DNA of 64,000 bases from Ignavibacteria bacterium (GTDB lineage Bacteria > Bacteroidota > Ignavibacteria > Ignavibacteriales > Ignavibacteriaceae): NCBI GenBank assembly GCA_030684555.1, contig JAUXVN010000040.1, positions 62,001-126,000 on the forward strand, given 5' to 3'. The notes under the pieces are model-generated. The model was not told the DNA's origin, made no database searches, and was given only the letters and a program-made list of their open reading frames with translations. Both the position numbers and the translations under genes were made by a program. Below, one piece after another: positions 9,331 through 18,026 of this stretch. Numbering within the stretch: the stretch's first letter is position 1; every line of letters starts with the position of its first letter.

Positions 9331-10605
9331 TTGTTATTGTTTGCCAAAGGTTCTGAAGAAACTTCTTTATCGATTGATGAAATAAAAGAAGGCTTGTATT
9401 CAGCTTTCGATAAATTGGGTGTGAAACAAAAAGTTCTTGCTATACCTCCGGACTTTACACGCTATCATTCACAAGCGGGAATGCTTACTGATTTTACTTA
9501 TGACTATTACAAATCAAATTTAACTGATGTACTTCCGGCATTAGGAACTCATTATGCAATGACTGATAAAGAGCTGAATGTGATGTTCCCGAATGTTCCA
9601 AAAGATTTATTTCGTGTACACAACTGGAAACAGGATTTAACTACGCTCGGAATAGTTCCGTCTGATTTTCTTAAAGAAGTTTCAGAAGGAAGAGTAAATT
9701 ATGATTGGCCTGCTCAGGTAAATAAGTTACTTACAAACGGAGGATTTGATTTAATACTTTCAATCGGGCAAGTTGTTCCTCATGAAGTCGTTGGAATGGC
9801 AAACTACAATAAAAATATTTTTGTGGGAACAGGTGGAAGAGAAGGAATTAACAAGAGTCATTATCTCGGTGCTGTTTATGGTATGGAAAGAATGATGGGA
9901 CGAGCTGATACACCAGTACGTAAAGTATTAAATTATGCATCTGTCAACTTTGCCAAAGACCTTCCGATTATATATGTTTTAACCGTTATCGGAAAGAATG
10001 ACGCTAATCAACTTGTAATGAAAGGATTATTTATTGGTGATGATTTTGAATGCTTCAAACTTGCTGCAGAACTTTCGGTGAAAGTAAATTTTCAGATGCT
10101 TGAGGAACCATTGAAAAAAGTTGTTGTTTATCTTGATGAAGAAGAATTCAAAAGCACATGGCTTGGCAATAAAAGTATTTATAGAACTAGAATGGCAATC
10201 GCTGATGAAGGGGAGTTAATTATACTTGCCCCGGGCTTGCATAGCTTTGGTGAGGATAAAGAAATTGACAGACTGATAAGAAAATATGGATATGCAACAA
10301 CTCCCGAAATTCTAAAATTTGTAGATGATAACGAGGAGTTAAGAAATAACCTAAGTGCTGCGGCACATTTAATACATGGTTCATCGGAAAAAAGATTTAG
10401 CATAACCTATTGTCCCGGGAAACTTACAAGAGAAGAAATCGAGAGCGTAAATTTCAATTATGAAGATTTACGGATGATGTCCGAAAAGTATAACCCAAAG
10501 AAATTAATTGATGGCTTTAATACAATGCCCGATGGAGAAGAGATATTTTATATCTCAAATCCTGCGCTTGGCTTGTGGTCATCAAAAGAAAGATTTACGA
10601 ACTAA
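9331..10605 (+). CDS. LarA-family nickel-pincer enzyme (DUF2088), candidate mannonate/gluconate 2-epimerase
   Basis: The 424-residue protein shows the LarA N-terminal motif IPPDFTR (Asp41, Thr43, Arg44), the ALGTHYAMTDKEL block with the presumed catalytic His74, and VVPHEVVG with His151. It then has GGREGINKSHYLG containing Lys175 and His177, possible cofactor-attaching residues. The spacing differs from lactate racemase, where the Lys and His are 16 residues apart. LarA homologues racemise or epimerise 2-hydroxyacids using a nickel-pincer nucleotide. Because the SDR in this operon should yield D-mannonate and the next gene is 6-phosphogluconate dehydrogenase, C2 epimerisation of mannonate to gluconate is the best inference. 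The start is TTG with a TGGAG site 9 bases upstream. Confidence 0.78.
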   Translation: MLLFAKGSEETSLSIDEIKEGLYSAFDKLGVKQKVLAIPPDFTRYHSQAGMLTDFTYDYYKSNLTDVLPALGTHYAMTDKELNVMFPNVPKDLFRVHNWKQDLTTLGIVPSDFLKEVSEGRVNYDWPAQVNKLLTNGGFDLILSIGQVVPHEVVGMANYNKNIFVGTGGREGINKSHYLGAVYGMERMMGRADTPVRKVLNYASVNFAKDLPIIYVLTVIGKNDANQLVMKGLFIGDDFECFKLAAELSVKVNFQMLEEPLKKVVVYLDEEEFKSTWLGNKSIYRTRMAIADEGELIILAPGLHSFGEDKEIDRLIRKYGYATTPEILKFVDDNEELRNNLSAAAHLIHGSSEKRFSITYCPGKLTREEIESVNFNYEDLRMMSEKYNPKKLIDGFNTMPDGEEIFYISNPALGLWSSKERFTN

Positions 10606-10624
10606 TTATTTAGGAGATTTTTAA

Positions 10625-12076
10625 TTGAGTGTAGCAAACATTGCAATTATCGGTGTTGGAGTTATGGGTGAAAACCTTGCTCTTAATATGGAAAGCAAAA
10701 ATTATTCGGTTGTTGTATTTGATAAGGATACGGCAAAAGTTGATAAATTTATTAATGGCAGAGCAAAAGAGAAAAGAATTCAATCCGCATCATCACTCGA
10801 AGATCTTGCTTTAAAACTTGAATCACCAAGAAAAATTATGATTATGGTTCCGGCAGGTAAACCTGTTGATTCATTAATCGATGAGTTAATTCCGGTATTA
10901 ACTAAAGGTGATATCATTATTGATGGTGGCAATTCGCATTATCCCGATACAAATAGGCGTACAAAATATTTAGAAGAAAAGGGATTACTTTATATTGGTA
11001 CCGGAGTTTCCGGCGGTGAAGAAGGCGCGCTCAAAGGTCCTTCAATTATGCCGGGAGGCTCACCAAAAGCATGGGAACATGTTAAACCTATACTCCAAGA
11101 TATTTCCGCTAAAGTTGAAGGCGGAGTTCCTTGTTGTGATTGGGTTGGTGAAAACGGTGCCGGTCATTTTGTTAAAATGGTTCACAACGGTATTGAATAT
11201 GGTGATATGCAATTAATATGCGAAGCATATCAGATAATGAAAGAGCTTCTCGGTTTAAGCTATGAAGAAATGTATCAAATTTTTAAGAAATGGAATGAAG
11301 GAGAACTTCAAAGTTATCTCATAGAAATTACGCGTGATATCCTTGCATTTAATGAAGAAGATGGAACACCGCTTGTAGGAAAAATTTTGGATAAAGCTGG
11401 ACAAAAGGGAACAGGGAAATGGACAGTTATTGCTGCACTTGATTTAGGCGCACCACTAACACTTATTTCTGAAGCAGTCTTTGCAAGAACCTTATCATCA
11501 ATTAAAGATGAAAGGGTAAGTGCATCGAAAATTTTAAGCGGACCAATTCCGAAATTTGATGGGAAGAAAGAAGAGTTTATTGAAAACCTCGGTAAAGCAT
11601 TATATGCATCTAAAATAATTTCATATGCGCAAGGTTATGTTCTGCTTCGAAATGCAGCTGAAGAGTATGGATGGAATCTGAATTATGGGGGAATCGCATT
11701 GATGTGGCGCGGCGGTTGCATCATTCGTTCTGCATTCCTTGGGAAAATTAAAGAAGCATATGATAATAATCCGGCTTTAACTAATCTTCTTGTTGATCCT
11801 TTCTTTAAGGAGAAAATTGAATCCTCCCAGCAAGGTTGGAGAAGAGTTATTTCTGAATCAGTATTAAATGGAATATGGATTCCTGCTTTAACAACAGCAT
11901 TGAATTACTATGACGGGTTCAGAAACGAGAGATTACCTGCAAATCTTCTGCAAGCACAAAGAGATTATTTCGGTGCACATCAATATGAACGAACAGATAA
12001 ACCCCGCGGTGAGTTTTATCATACAAATTGGACCGGACACGGCGGTGATACAGCATCATCGACATATACACTTTAA
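10625..12076 (+). CDS. gnd: 6-phosphogluconate dehydrogenase, decarboxylating
   Basis: The 483-residue protein has an N-terminal NADP-binding fold (GVGVMGENLALN), the substrate signature GTGVSGGEEGALKGPS, the catalytic KMVHNGIEYGD segment and the C-terminal YERTDKPRGEFYHTNWTG tail. Length and motifs match the long, E. coli-like Gnd. It oxidatively decarboxylates 6-phosphogluconate to ribulose 5-phosphate with NADP+ reduction. The start is TTG with an AGGAG site 8-10 bases before it. Its position between a LarA-like enzyme and KduI is unusual and suggests gluconate is an intermediate of this operon's pathway. Confidence 0.96.
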   Translation: MSVANIAIIGVGVMGENLALNMESKNYSVVVFDKDTAKVDKFINGRAKEKRIQSASSLEDLALKLESPRKIMIMVPAGKPVDSLIDELIPVLTKGDIIIDGGNSHYPDTNRRTKYLEEKGLLYIGTGVSGGEEGALKGPSIMPGGSPKAWEHVKPILQDISAKVEGGVPCCDWVGENGAGHFVKMVHNGIEYGDMQLICEAYQIMKELLGLSYEEMYQIFKKWNEGELQSYLIEITRDILAFNEEDGTPLVGKILDKAGQKGTGKWTVIAALDLGAPLTLISEAVFARTLSSIKDERVSASKILSGPIPKFDGKKEEFIENLGKALYASKIISYAQGYVLLRNAAEEYGWNLNYGGIALMWRGGCIIRSAFLGKIKEAYDNNPALTNLLVDPFFKEKIESSQQGWRRVISESVLNGIWIPALTTALNYYDGFRNERLPANLLQAQRDYFGAHQYERTDKPRGEFYHTNWTGHGGDTASSTYTL

Positions 12077-12109
12077 TCTTTATAAATTATAGAAATAATT
12101 GAGGAGATA

Positions 12110-12943
12110 ATGGAAGTTAGATATTCGCCGGATAAAAACGGTTTCAGATTAATGACAACAGATGAACTTAGAAAATCTTTTTTAATAGATAATCTATTTC
12201 AAAAAAATAAAATTGAAATGGTCTATTCTGATATTGATAGATCAATAACAGGCTCTGCTGTTCCAATTGGAAAAGTATTAAAGCTAACCGCAACAAAGAA
12301 AGAGATGGCTACTGATTATTTTGCGGAGCGAAGGGAAATTGGTGTAATAAATATTGGCGGTAAAGGTATTGTTACGCTTGATGGTAAAATCCATCAGATG
12401 GAAAATTACGATGCTTTGTATATTGGACGAGGTGTCAAGAAAGTCGAATTCAAAAGTTCATCAGATAAAAAACTGGCAAAGTTTTATTTTGTAAGTTATC
12501 CGGCACATAAAGAATATCCTTCAAAAGTAATTAAATTTTCTGAAGCCACTCCGGTTAAACTTGGCTCACTTGCCGATTCAAATTCAAGAACGATTTATAA
12601 ATATATTCATCCCGGAACAATGGAAACATGCCAACTTGTAATGGGATTAACTATTCTTGATGAAGGCAGCGTCTGGAATACAATGCCACCGCATACGCAC
12701 CAACGACGCTCTGAGGTTTATATGTATTTTAATCTTTCACCCGATTCACTTGTGTTGCATCTTTTTGGTGAACCGCATGAAACCCGTCATGTTATAATCA
12801 GAAATGAACAAGCCGTACTCTCTACAAGCTGGTCAATGCATTCTGGTTGCGGGACAAAAAATTATTCTTTTATTTGGGCGATGGGGGGAGAAAATCAAGT
12901 GTTTGATGATATGGATTGGATTGCAATGAAAGATTTAAAGTAA
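12110..12943 (+). CDS. kduI: 5-dehydro-4-deoxy-D-glucuronate isomerase
   Basis: The 277-residue cupin has the zinc ligands at the expected places: His195, His197 and Glu202 in PPHTHQRRSEVYMYF, and His244 in SMHSGCGTKNY. KduI converts 4-deoxy-L-threo-5-hexosulose uronate, the product of pectate lyase-derived unsaturated uronates, to 2,5-diketo-3-deoxygluconate. The next gene encodes the matching reductase KduD, 24 bp downstream. A TGAGGAG ribosome site precedes the ATG. Confidence 0.96.
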   Translation: MEVRYSPDKNGFRLMTTDELRKSFLIDNLFQKNKIEMVYSDIDRSITGSAVPIGKVLKLTATKKEMATDYFAERREIGVINIGGKGIVTLDGKIHQMENYDALYIGRGVKKVEFKSSSDKKLAKFYFVSYPAHKEYPSKVIKFSEATPVKLGSLADSNSRTIYKYIHPGTMETCQLVMGLTILDEGSVWNTMPPHTHQRRSEVYMYFNLSPDSLVLHLFGEPHETRHVIIRNEQAVLSTSWSMHSGCGTKNYSFIWAMGGENQVFDDMDWIAMKDLK

Positions 12944-12967
12944 ATTATTGAGAAAGTATTAAAGAAT

Positions 12968-13729
12968 ATGATTTTAGAAAAATTTGATTTAAGCGGCAAA
13001 ACAGCTCTTGTTACAGGGGCTAATCGTGGTATCGGACAAAGTTATGCACTTGCACTCGCAGAATCAGGAGCCGATATAATAAGTGTATCATATGAAAAAG
13101 ATTCTTCGGAAACAGAAGCAATAATTAAAAATACCGGTAGAAATTTTTCGTCTTATGTGAGTGATTTTTCAGATAGAAGTTCTTTGTATGAATTCATCTA
13201 TCAAGTTAAAAAAGATTTTTCGTCAATTGATATTTTGATTAACAATGCCGGAACAATCCTAAGAAATCCCATCGTTGAACATTCTGATGAATATTGGGAT
13301 AAAGTAATCGAAGTCAATTTAACTTCGCAGTTTATCCTTACCCGTGAAATTGGAAAGGGAATGCTAGAGAGAGGATATGGTAAAGTTGTTTTTATTGCTT
13401 CACTTCTTTCTTTTCAAGGGGGAATATTAGTCCCCGGTTATGCTGCTTCAAAAGGGGGGATAAAACAAATTACAATGTCCTTCGCGAATGAATGGGCATC
13501 GAAAGGCGTTAATGTAAATGCTATCGCTCCCGGTTACATTGCAACTGACAATACCAAGGCTTTACGAGAAGATCCGATAAGGAATAAATCAATACTTGAC
13601 CGCATCCCTCAAGCAAGATGGGGAAAGCCTGAAGACCTAATGGGAACGGTAGTTTTCTTAAGTTCGGCTGCATCGGATTATCTGAATGGAACTGTTATTA
13701 CTGTCGATGGCGGTTGGATGGGAAGATAA
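12968..13729 (+). CDS. kduD: 2-dehydro-3-deoxy-D-gluconate 5-dehydrogenase
   Basis: The 253-residue classical SDR has TGANRGIG (about residues 17-24), NNAGT, catalytic Tyr158 and Lys162 in YAASKGG, and the NVNAIAPGYIATDNT block typical of KduD. It reduces 2,5-diketo-3-deoxygluconate to KDG. Together with KduI it processes unsaturated uronates from pectin lyases. KDG then needs a kinase before the Eda aldolase of this cluster. It is the last gene of the operon and is followed 23 bp later by a strong terminator. Confidence 0.93.
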   Translation: MILEKFDLSGKTALVTGANRGIGQSYALALAESGADIISVSYEKDSSETEAIIKNTGRNFSSYVSDFSDRSSLYEFIYQVKKDFSSIDILINNAGTILRNPIVEHSDEYWDKVIEVNLTSQFILTREIGKGMLERGYGKVVFIASLLSFQGGILVPGYAASKGGIKQITMSFANEWASKGVNVNAIAPGYIATDNTKALREDPIRNKSILDRIPQARWGKPEDLMGTVVFLSSAASDYLNGTVITVDGGWMGR

Positions 13730-13752
13730 AATATTCTCTTTTATTGAAATAA

Positions 13753-13786
13753 AAAAAGTCCGCAAGGTTTTACTTGTGGACTTTTT
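13753..13786. terminator. bidirectional Rho-independent terminator between kduD and clc gene
   Basis: The arms AAAAAGTCCgCAAG (13753-13766) and CTTGtGGACTTTTT (13773-13786) form a 14-bp stem with one G-T type mismatch and a 6-base loop. A-tracts and T-tracts on both sides let it end transcription from both convergent genes. Confidence 0.85.
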
Positions 13787-13826
13787 AGTTTTAAAGAACT
13801 TGGAACATTCTAAATGTCGTTTAACT

Positions 13827-15647
13827 TCACTCTTCAGAAAAATTACTTCGAAGATGTTGGCGATAATGAGCGAATATTCCGGATTTAGAAACAAAACCTA
13901 CATAAACTCCTTTGCTCAAGACAGGAAGATTCCACTTACCTGTATCTTCAAATTTTTTCATAACAGATTCAAGTGATTCAAATTCTTCAACAATAGCAGT
14001 CGGCTGGCTCATTAATTCGACAGCAAGTATATCTGAATAAGTTTCTAATTCAAATAACATTTTTCGTATTTCATCTAAAATGATAATCCCGAGAAGTTTA
14101 TTCTCACCATCAATTACCGGAAAAATACTTCGTTTTGAATTAGCAATAATAGTCGTCAGGTCGCTAAGTTTTGCAGTCATCGGAACAGGTGTATAATCTT
14201 TTTCGATCAGCTCTGACAGATGCAAAAGCGACAAAATATTTTTGTCTTTATTCCCGGTTAAAAGTTGTCCCTTTTTAGCAAGCTCACGTTTGTCCAATGA
14301 AAATGGCTCAAAGTGTTTTACCAAAACAAATGTTATTGATGAAACTAGAAGGAGAGGAATCATCAGTTCGTAACCGCCTGTAATTTCTGCTATTAGGAAT
14401 ACTGCAGTGAGTGGAGTATGCATTACACCGCAAAGAATTCCGGCCATTCCGACTATTGTAAAATTTCCAACCGGAATGGCTGAATTGAAACCAAGATTAA
14501 AAAATTTCGCAAAAGAATAACCGGTAAATGCACCAACAAATAGTGATGGAGCAAAATTCCCGCCATTACCACCACTTCCGATTGTAATTGATGCGGCAAT
14601 AACTTTGAGTAATCCTATCACAAAAATTAAAAACAGAAGTGCCCATTCGTTTGTAAAAAATTGTGAGATTAAACTGTTTTTAAAGAGAAGTTGAGGGGTA
14701 TCATTTGCTAATTGTTTTATACCTATATATCCTTCACTAAAGAGAGGAGGGAAAAGCAAGATTAGTAAACCTAAAAGGGCACCACCTAACGCACCTCTTA
14801 AGAAGCGGCGTTTTTCCAATGGTTTAAAGAGTTGTTCGATTTTACTGAATGAACGAATATAGTAAATTGAAACTATCCCTGTTAGGATTCCAAGTCCAAT
14901 ATAGAATGGTACATAATTGTAATCAAATGGTTGACGAAGACTAAAATATAAAAGAATATTTTCATTCAAAATCATTTTAGAAAGTAACGCACCTGTTGTG
15001 GAAGCAATAATAAGAGGGATAAATGATGAAATTGACATATCAATTAACAATACTTCTACTGCAAACATTACACCCGCTATTGGGGCATTAAAAACAGCAG
15101 CAATTCCTGCCGCTGCACCACTTGCCAAAAGAATTGTTCTGTCTCGATAAGAAAAATTAAAAACTCTTCCAAAGTTTGAACCAATTGCAGAGCCTGTTAC
15201 TACGATCGGGGCTTCCAATCCTGCGGAGCCTCCAAACCCAACAGTTAACGCACTTGTAACAAGATGTGAGTATGTCATACTGCTGTCCACGTTACTAGCT
15301 TTTTTTGCTATTGTATAAATGATATGTGCTGATCCTTTACCAAAACGATTCTTTAAAAAAAATCTTATAAAAAATATCGTTAGAAGAATACCCACAAGTG
15401 GGAATAACAAATAAATATAATCCAAAACCATTTTCGGTGGGGTTTTAGTAAGAAAATTATGGATGTAATAAACCGATCCTTTTAATGATATTGCGGCAAT
15501 ACCGGAAACAAAGCCCACTATAGCACTCGCAATCAACAAAGCTTGATTGGCACTGATTTTTGATCGAAAGGAATCTAAGTAAGAATAAAAACTCACAATT
15601 AATTCAAATAATATTGTTGTTGAATATGAATATCCAAAAATAAACAT
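13827..15647 (-). CDS. CLC chloride channel/antiporter with CBS pair
   Basis: The 606-residue membrane protein carries the three CLC selectivity segments: GKGSAHI (about 104), GGSAGLEAPIV (gating Glu145) and GSGGNGGNFAPSLFVG (about 365-380). The last ~130 residues form two CBS domains (around YTPVPMTAKLSDLTTII and VAVELMSQPTAIVEEF), likely binding a nucleotide. The retained gating glutamate is compatible with H+/Cl- exchange. The first ~30 residues are atypical, and a start at a later codon is possible. It faces kduD across a shared terminator and has its own promoter region to the right. Confidence 0.93.
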   Translation of the reverse strand: MFIFGYSYSTTILFELIVSFYSYLDSFRSKISANQALLIASAIVGFVSGIAAISLKGSVYYIHNFLTKTPPKMVLDYIYLLFPLVGILLTIFFIRFFLKNRFGKGSAHIIYTIAKKASNVDSSMTYSHLVTSALTVGFGGSAGLEAPIVVTGSAIGSNFGRVFNFSYRDRTILLASGAAAGIAAVFNAPIAGVMFAVEVLLIDMSISSFIPLIIASTTGALLSKMILNENILLYFSLRQPFDYNYVPFYIGLGILTGIVSIYYIRSFSKIEQLFKPLEKRRFLRGALGGALLGLLILLFPPLFSEGYIGIKQLANDTPQLLFKNSLISQFFTNEWALLFLIFVIGLLKVIAASITIGSGGNGGNFAPSLFVGAFTGYSFAKFFNLGFNSAIPVGNFTIVGMAGILCGVMHTPLTAVFLIAEITGGYELMIPLLLVSSITFVLVKHFEPFSLDKRELAKKGQLLTGNKDKNILSLLHLSELIEKDYTPVPMTAKLSDLTTIIANSKRSIFPVIDGENKLLGIIILDEIRKMLFELETYSDILAVELMSQPTAIVEEFESLESVMKKFEDTGKWNLPVLSKGVYVGFVSKSGIFAHYRQHLRSNFSEE

Positions 15648-15969
15648 TTCTTCCGAATATTGACTGTAATAATTAAATAAAAACCCTGAATTATCATGGC
15701 ATAAATCAGCACATTGCTAAACAATGATTACAAATTAGAACACGTGACTTTTTCGATCTGTTCGCTAATTGATTACTGCTTGCGGCAGATACTTGATCAA
15801 TTTCAACAGCAACTAATTGATTACGGTGATTAATCCTAATTAATAAAAAGTGAAACCTAAAATGTAAATTCCATTTTGAAGACTTGAATTAACTTAAAAT
15901 ATACTTAATATTGCAAGTGAAAATTCCCATTAAATTTCGAAACAAAAAAAATCCCGGTTTGAGTTAAGT
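15648..15969. other. 322-bp divergent intergenic region
   Basis: It lies between the leftward CLC gene and the rightward deformylase gene and should hold both promoters. I see no coding frame or RNA gene. A 12-bp direct repeat CTAATTGATTAC occurs at about 15763 and 15808, 45 bp apart, with further TGATTA-rich sequence after it. This could be a pair of regulator sites. Confidence 0.4.
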
Positions 15970-16584
15970 ATGAAAAAAATGTTTGTTATAATTTTATTAT
16001 TAATTGCTGCAGGCTGTACTTCGGTTGAGAAGATTAATCGAAATAACTTGTCGTCACAATCGTTTTCAAAAGATCAAATAAGTCTTGTAATGGCAGCTGA
16101 TTCTTTAACACCAATGAGGGTGTTAAGTATTAATAATAATGTGGATTCGCTTATACTTAGATCACAATCACTTGATGTAGTGGTTAATCCATCTGATCCC
16201 GTACTTCAGAATTTAGTGAAAAGACTATATGCTACGGTTAACGACAGTTTAACTGCCGGAGTTGGTATTGCTGCGCCCCAAGTAGGAATTCTTAAAAACA
16301 TCATCTGGGTTCAGCGATATGATAAACCCGGTTTCCCGTTTGAAGTTTACCTTAATCCCAAAATTAAACAATACACAAAAAAGAAATTGAACTGGTTAGA
16401 AGGATGCCTTTCAATACCGGGAAGAAGTGATACAACTAAAACACGTTCATTTGCTATTTTATTAGAGTATGATCAGCTCGATAAGTCACATCAGATCGAA
16501 ATGGTTGAGGGATTTACTGCAATCATCTTTCAACATGAAATTGATCATCTAAATGGAATTCTTTATTTAGATAGATTAAAGTGA
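15970..16584 (+). CDS. peptide deformylase-like lipoprotein
   Basis: The 204-residue protein has all three deformylase motifs: GVGIAAPQVG (97-106), EGCLSIPG (Cys146) and FQHEIDHLNG (metal ligands His189 and His193, Glu190 catalytic). It also has a lipoprotein signal with lipobox IAAGC, Cys16 as the lipidated residue, and a ~75-residue linker before the domain. Ordinary deformylases act on nascent chains in the cytoplasm, so a membrane-anchored, exported one is unexpected. The catalytic set is intact, so an envelope-localised metallo-amidase or formyl-peptide hydrolase is plausible. It probably forms an operon with the ATP-grasp gene 33 bp downstream. Confidence 0.85.
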   Translation: MKKMFVIILLLIAAGCTSVEKINRNNLSSQSFSKDQISLVMAADSLTPMRVLSINNNVDSLILRSQSLDVVVNPSDPVLQNLVKRLYATVNDSLTAGVGIAAPQVGILKNIIWVQRYDKPGFPFEVYLNPKIKQYTKKKLNWLEGCLSIPGRSDTTKTRSFAILLEYDQLDKSHQIEMVEGFTAIIFQHEIDHLNGILYLDRLK

Positions 16585-16617
16585 ATTAAATTTAACAACG
16601 ACTCCGGAAGAAAATTA

Positions 16618-17778
16618 ATGTTCATCACCGATAAACCTTATATATCACATTTATTACAAAGCACTATTGAGAGTAACGGCTATAAAGTTCTAAAGAATGA
16701 GTTTGCTGAAGCACACGGTTTTAATAAAACTGAACTCTTATTAAATGAAGATGACTTTATAGAATTATTCAAAAAAAATGAAAAATTATGTACTAATTCC
16801 GAAAATTGTATAGAATGGATTAACAAGAATTTATCTTTTTCTGAACTTCCAAAACTCATAAATGTATTTAAGGATAAAGTCAAATTTAGAGATTTGGTAA
16901 AACACCTTTATCCAAATTTTTATTATCGTGAATTGGTATTTAATGAATTAAAGAGTTTTGATATCAAGTCAATCAACATGCCTTTTGTGGTTAAACCTTC
17001 AATTGGCTTTTTAAGTCTCGGAGTTTATAAAATCAGCAATGAAGTAGATTGGATAAAAACTCTAACTTTGATTGATGAGGATCTTTTAAAATTCAAATCT
17101 ATGTTTCCTAAGGCGGTTCTCAATACAACGAATTATATTATAGAAGAGTATATTGAAGGAACTGAATATGCCTTTGATGCCTACTTTAATGATGTGGGAG
17201 AACCTGTAATACTAAATATTATGAGGCACATTTTTGCTTCTGAAACGGATACGAGTGACAGACTTTATATAACATCCCAAAAAATTATTGAAGAGAATGA
17301 GCCGGTTTTCAAAAATTTTCTAAAAGAAATCGGGGACATTCTAAAAATTAAAAATTTTCCGCTACATGTAGAGGTAAGAATTAATAATTCTAAAATTATT
17401 CCGATTGAAATAAATCCTATGCGATTTGCCGGATGGGGAACAACCGATATCGCTTACTATGCTTATGGTATTAATTCATACGAATATTTTTTGGAAAATA
17501 AAAAACCGGATTGGGAAATTATTTCTGCTGAAAAAGAAGGTTTGATTTACAGCATAATAGTGCTTGATAAACCAAACGTTATTCCAACTGAAGTTATTAA
17601 AAGTTTTGATTATGAAAAATTAAAGTCAAGATTTGAACACGTACTTGAACTCCGTGAAACAGATATTAAAAAATATCCGATTTTCGGATTCGTTTTTACC
17701 GAAACAAGAGAAGAAAATTTTTCTGAATTGGATGCTATTTTGAAGAGTGATCTAACTGAGTTTATTACTACTTTTTAA
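16618..17778 (+). CDS. ATP-grasp domain protein, function unknown
   Basis: The 386-residue protein shows the ATP-grasp pattern: MPFVVKPSIGFLSLGV (about residue 120, nucleotide-binding Lys), YIIEEYIEGTEYAFDAYF (about 171-188) and PIEINPMRFAGWG (about 261-273, metal-binding Glu and Asn). This fold joins a carboxylate to an amine or thiol using ATP. The N-terminal third is not clearly related to a named family, and the ~90-residue C-terminal extension is also unassigned. No natural-product genes flank it. Pairing with an exported deformylase-like protein gives no clear role. Confidence 0.7.
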   Translation: MFITDKPYISHLLQSTIESNGYKVLKNEFAEAHGFNKTELLLNEDDFIELFKKNEKLCTNSENCIEWINKNLSFSELPKLINVFKDKVKFRDLVKHLYPNFYYRELVFNELKSFDIKSINMPFVVKPSIGFLSLGVYKISNEVDWIKTLTLIDEDLLKFKSMFPKAVLNTTNYIIEEYIEGTEYAFDAYFNDVGEPVILNIMRHIFASETDTSDRLYITSQKIIEENEPVFKNFLKEIGDILKIKNFPLHVEVRINNSKIIPIEINPMRFAGWGTTDIAYYAYGINSYEYFLENKKPDWEIISAEKEGLIYSIIVLDKPNVIPTEVIKSFDYEKLKSRFEHVLELRETDIKKYPIFGFVFTETREENFSELDAILKSDLTEFITTF

Positions 17779-18026
17779 TCCAACTCCGGGACAATATAAC
17801 GAGTCAGTGAAACTCTACATCAGTTTACCATATACCAAATTGCTAACTGATATTTCTGAAATGCCAAGATGTAAATCAAATGATAGTTGCTGATTTTAAT
17901 TGAAATTCAATTTAATCTCCCTTATCTTTAAAACAAGAATTTTCAAAAGGGGATAGTAAATGGACAGATGTTCCAATTGCTATGTTCATTTATCCTCTTC
18001 TTTTATCAAATAAGAAAGGGAATAAA

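Noticed and set aside
13658-13976. Small frames overlapping the kduD end and the clc end
   Set aside because: They run through the terminator and through conserved coding sequence of both genes.
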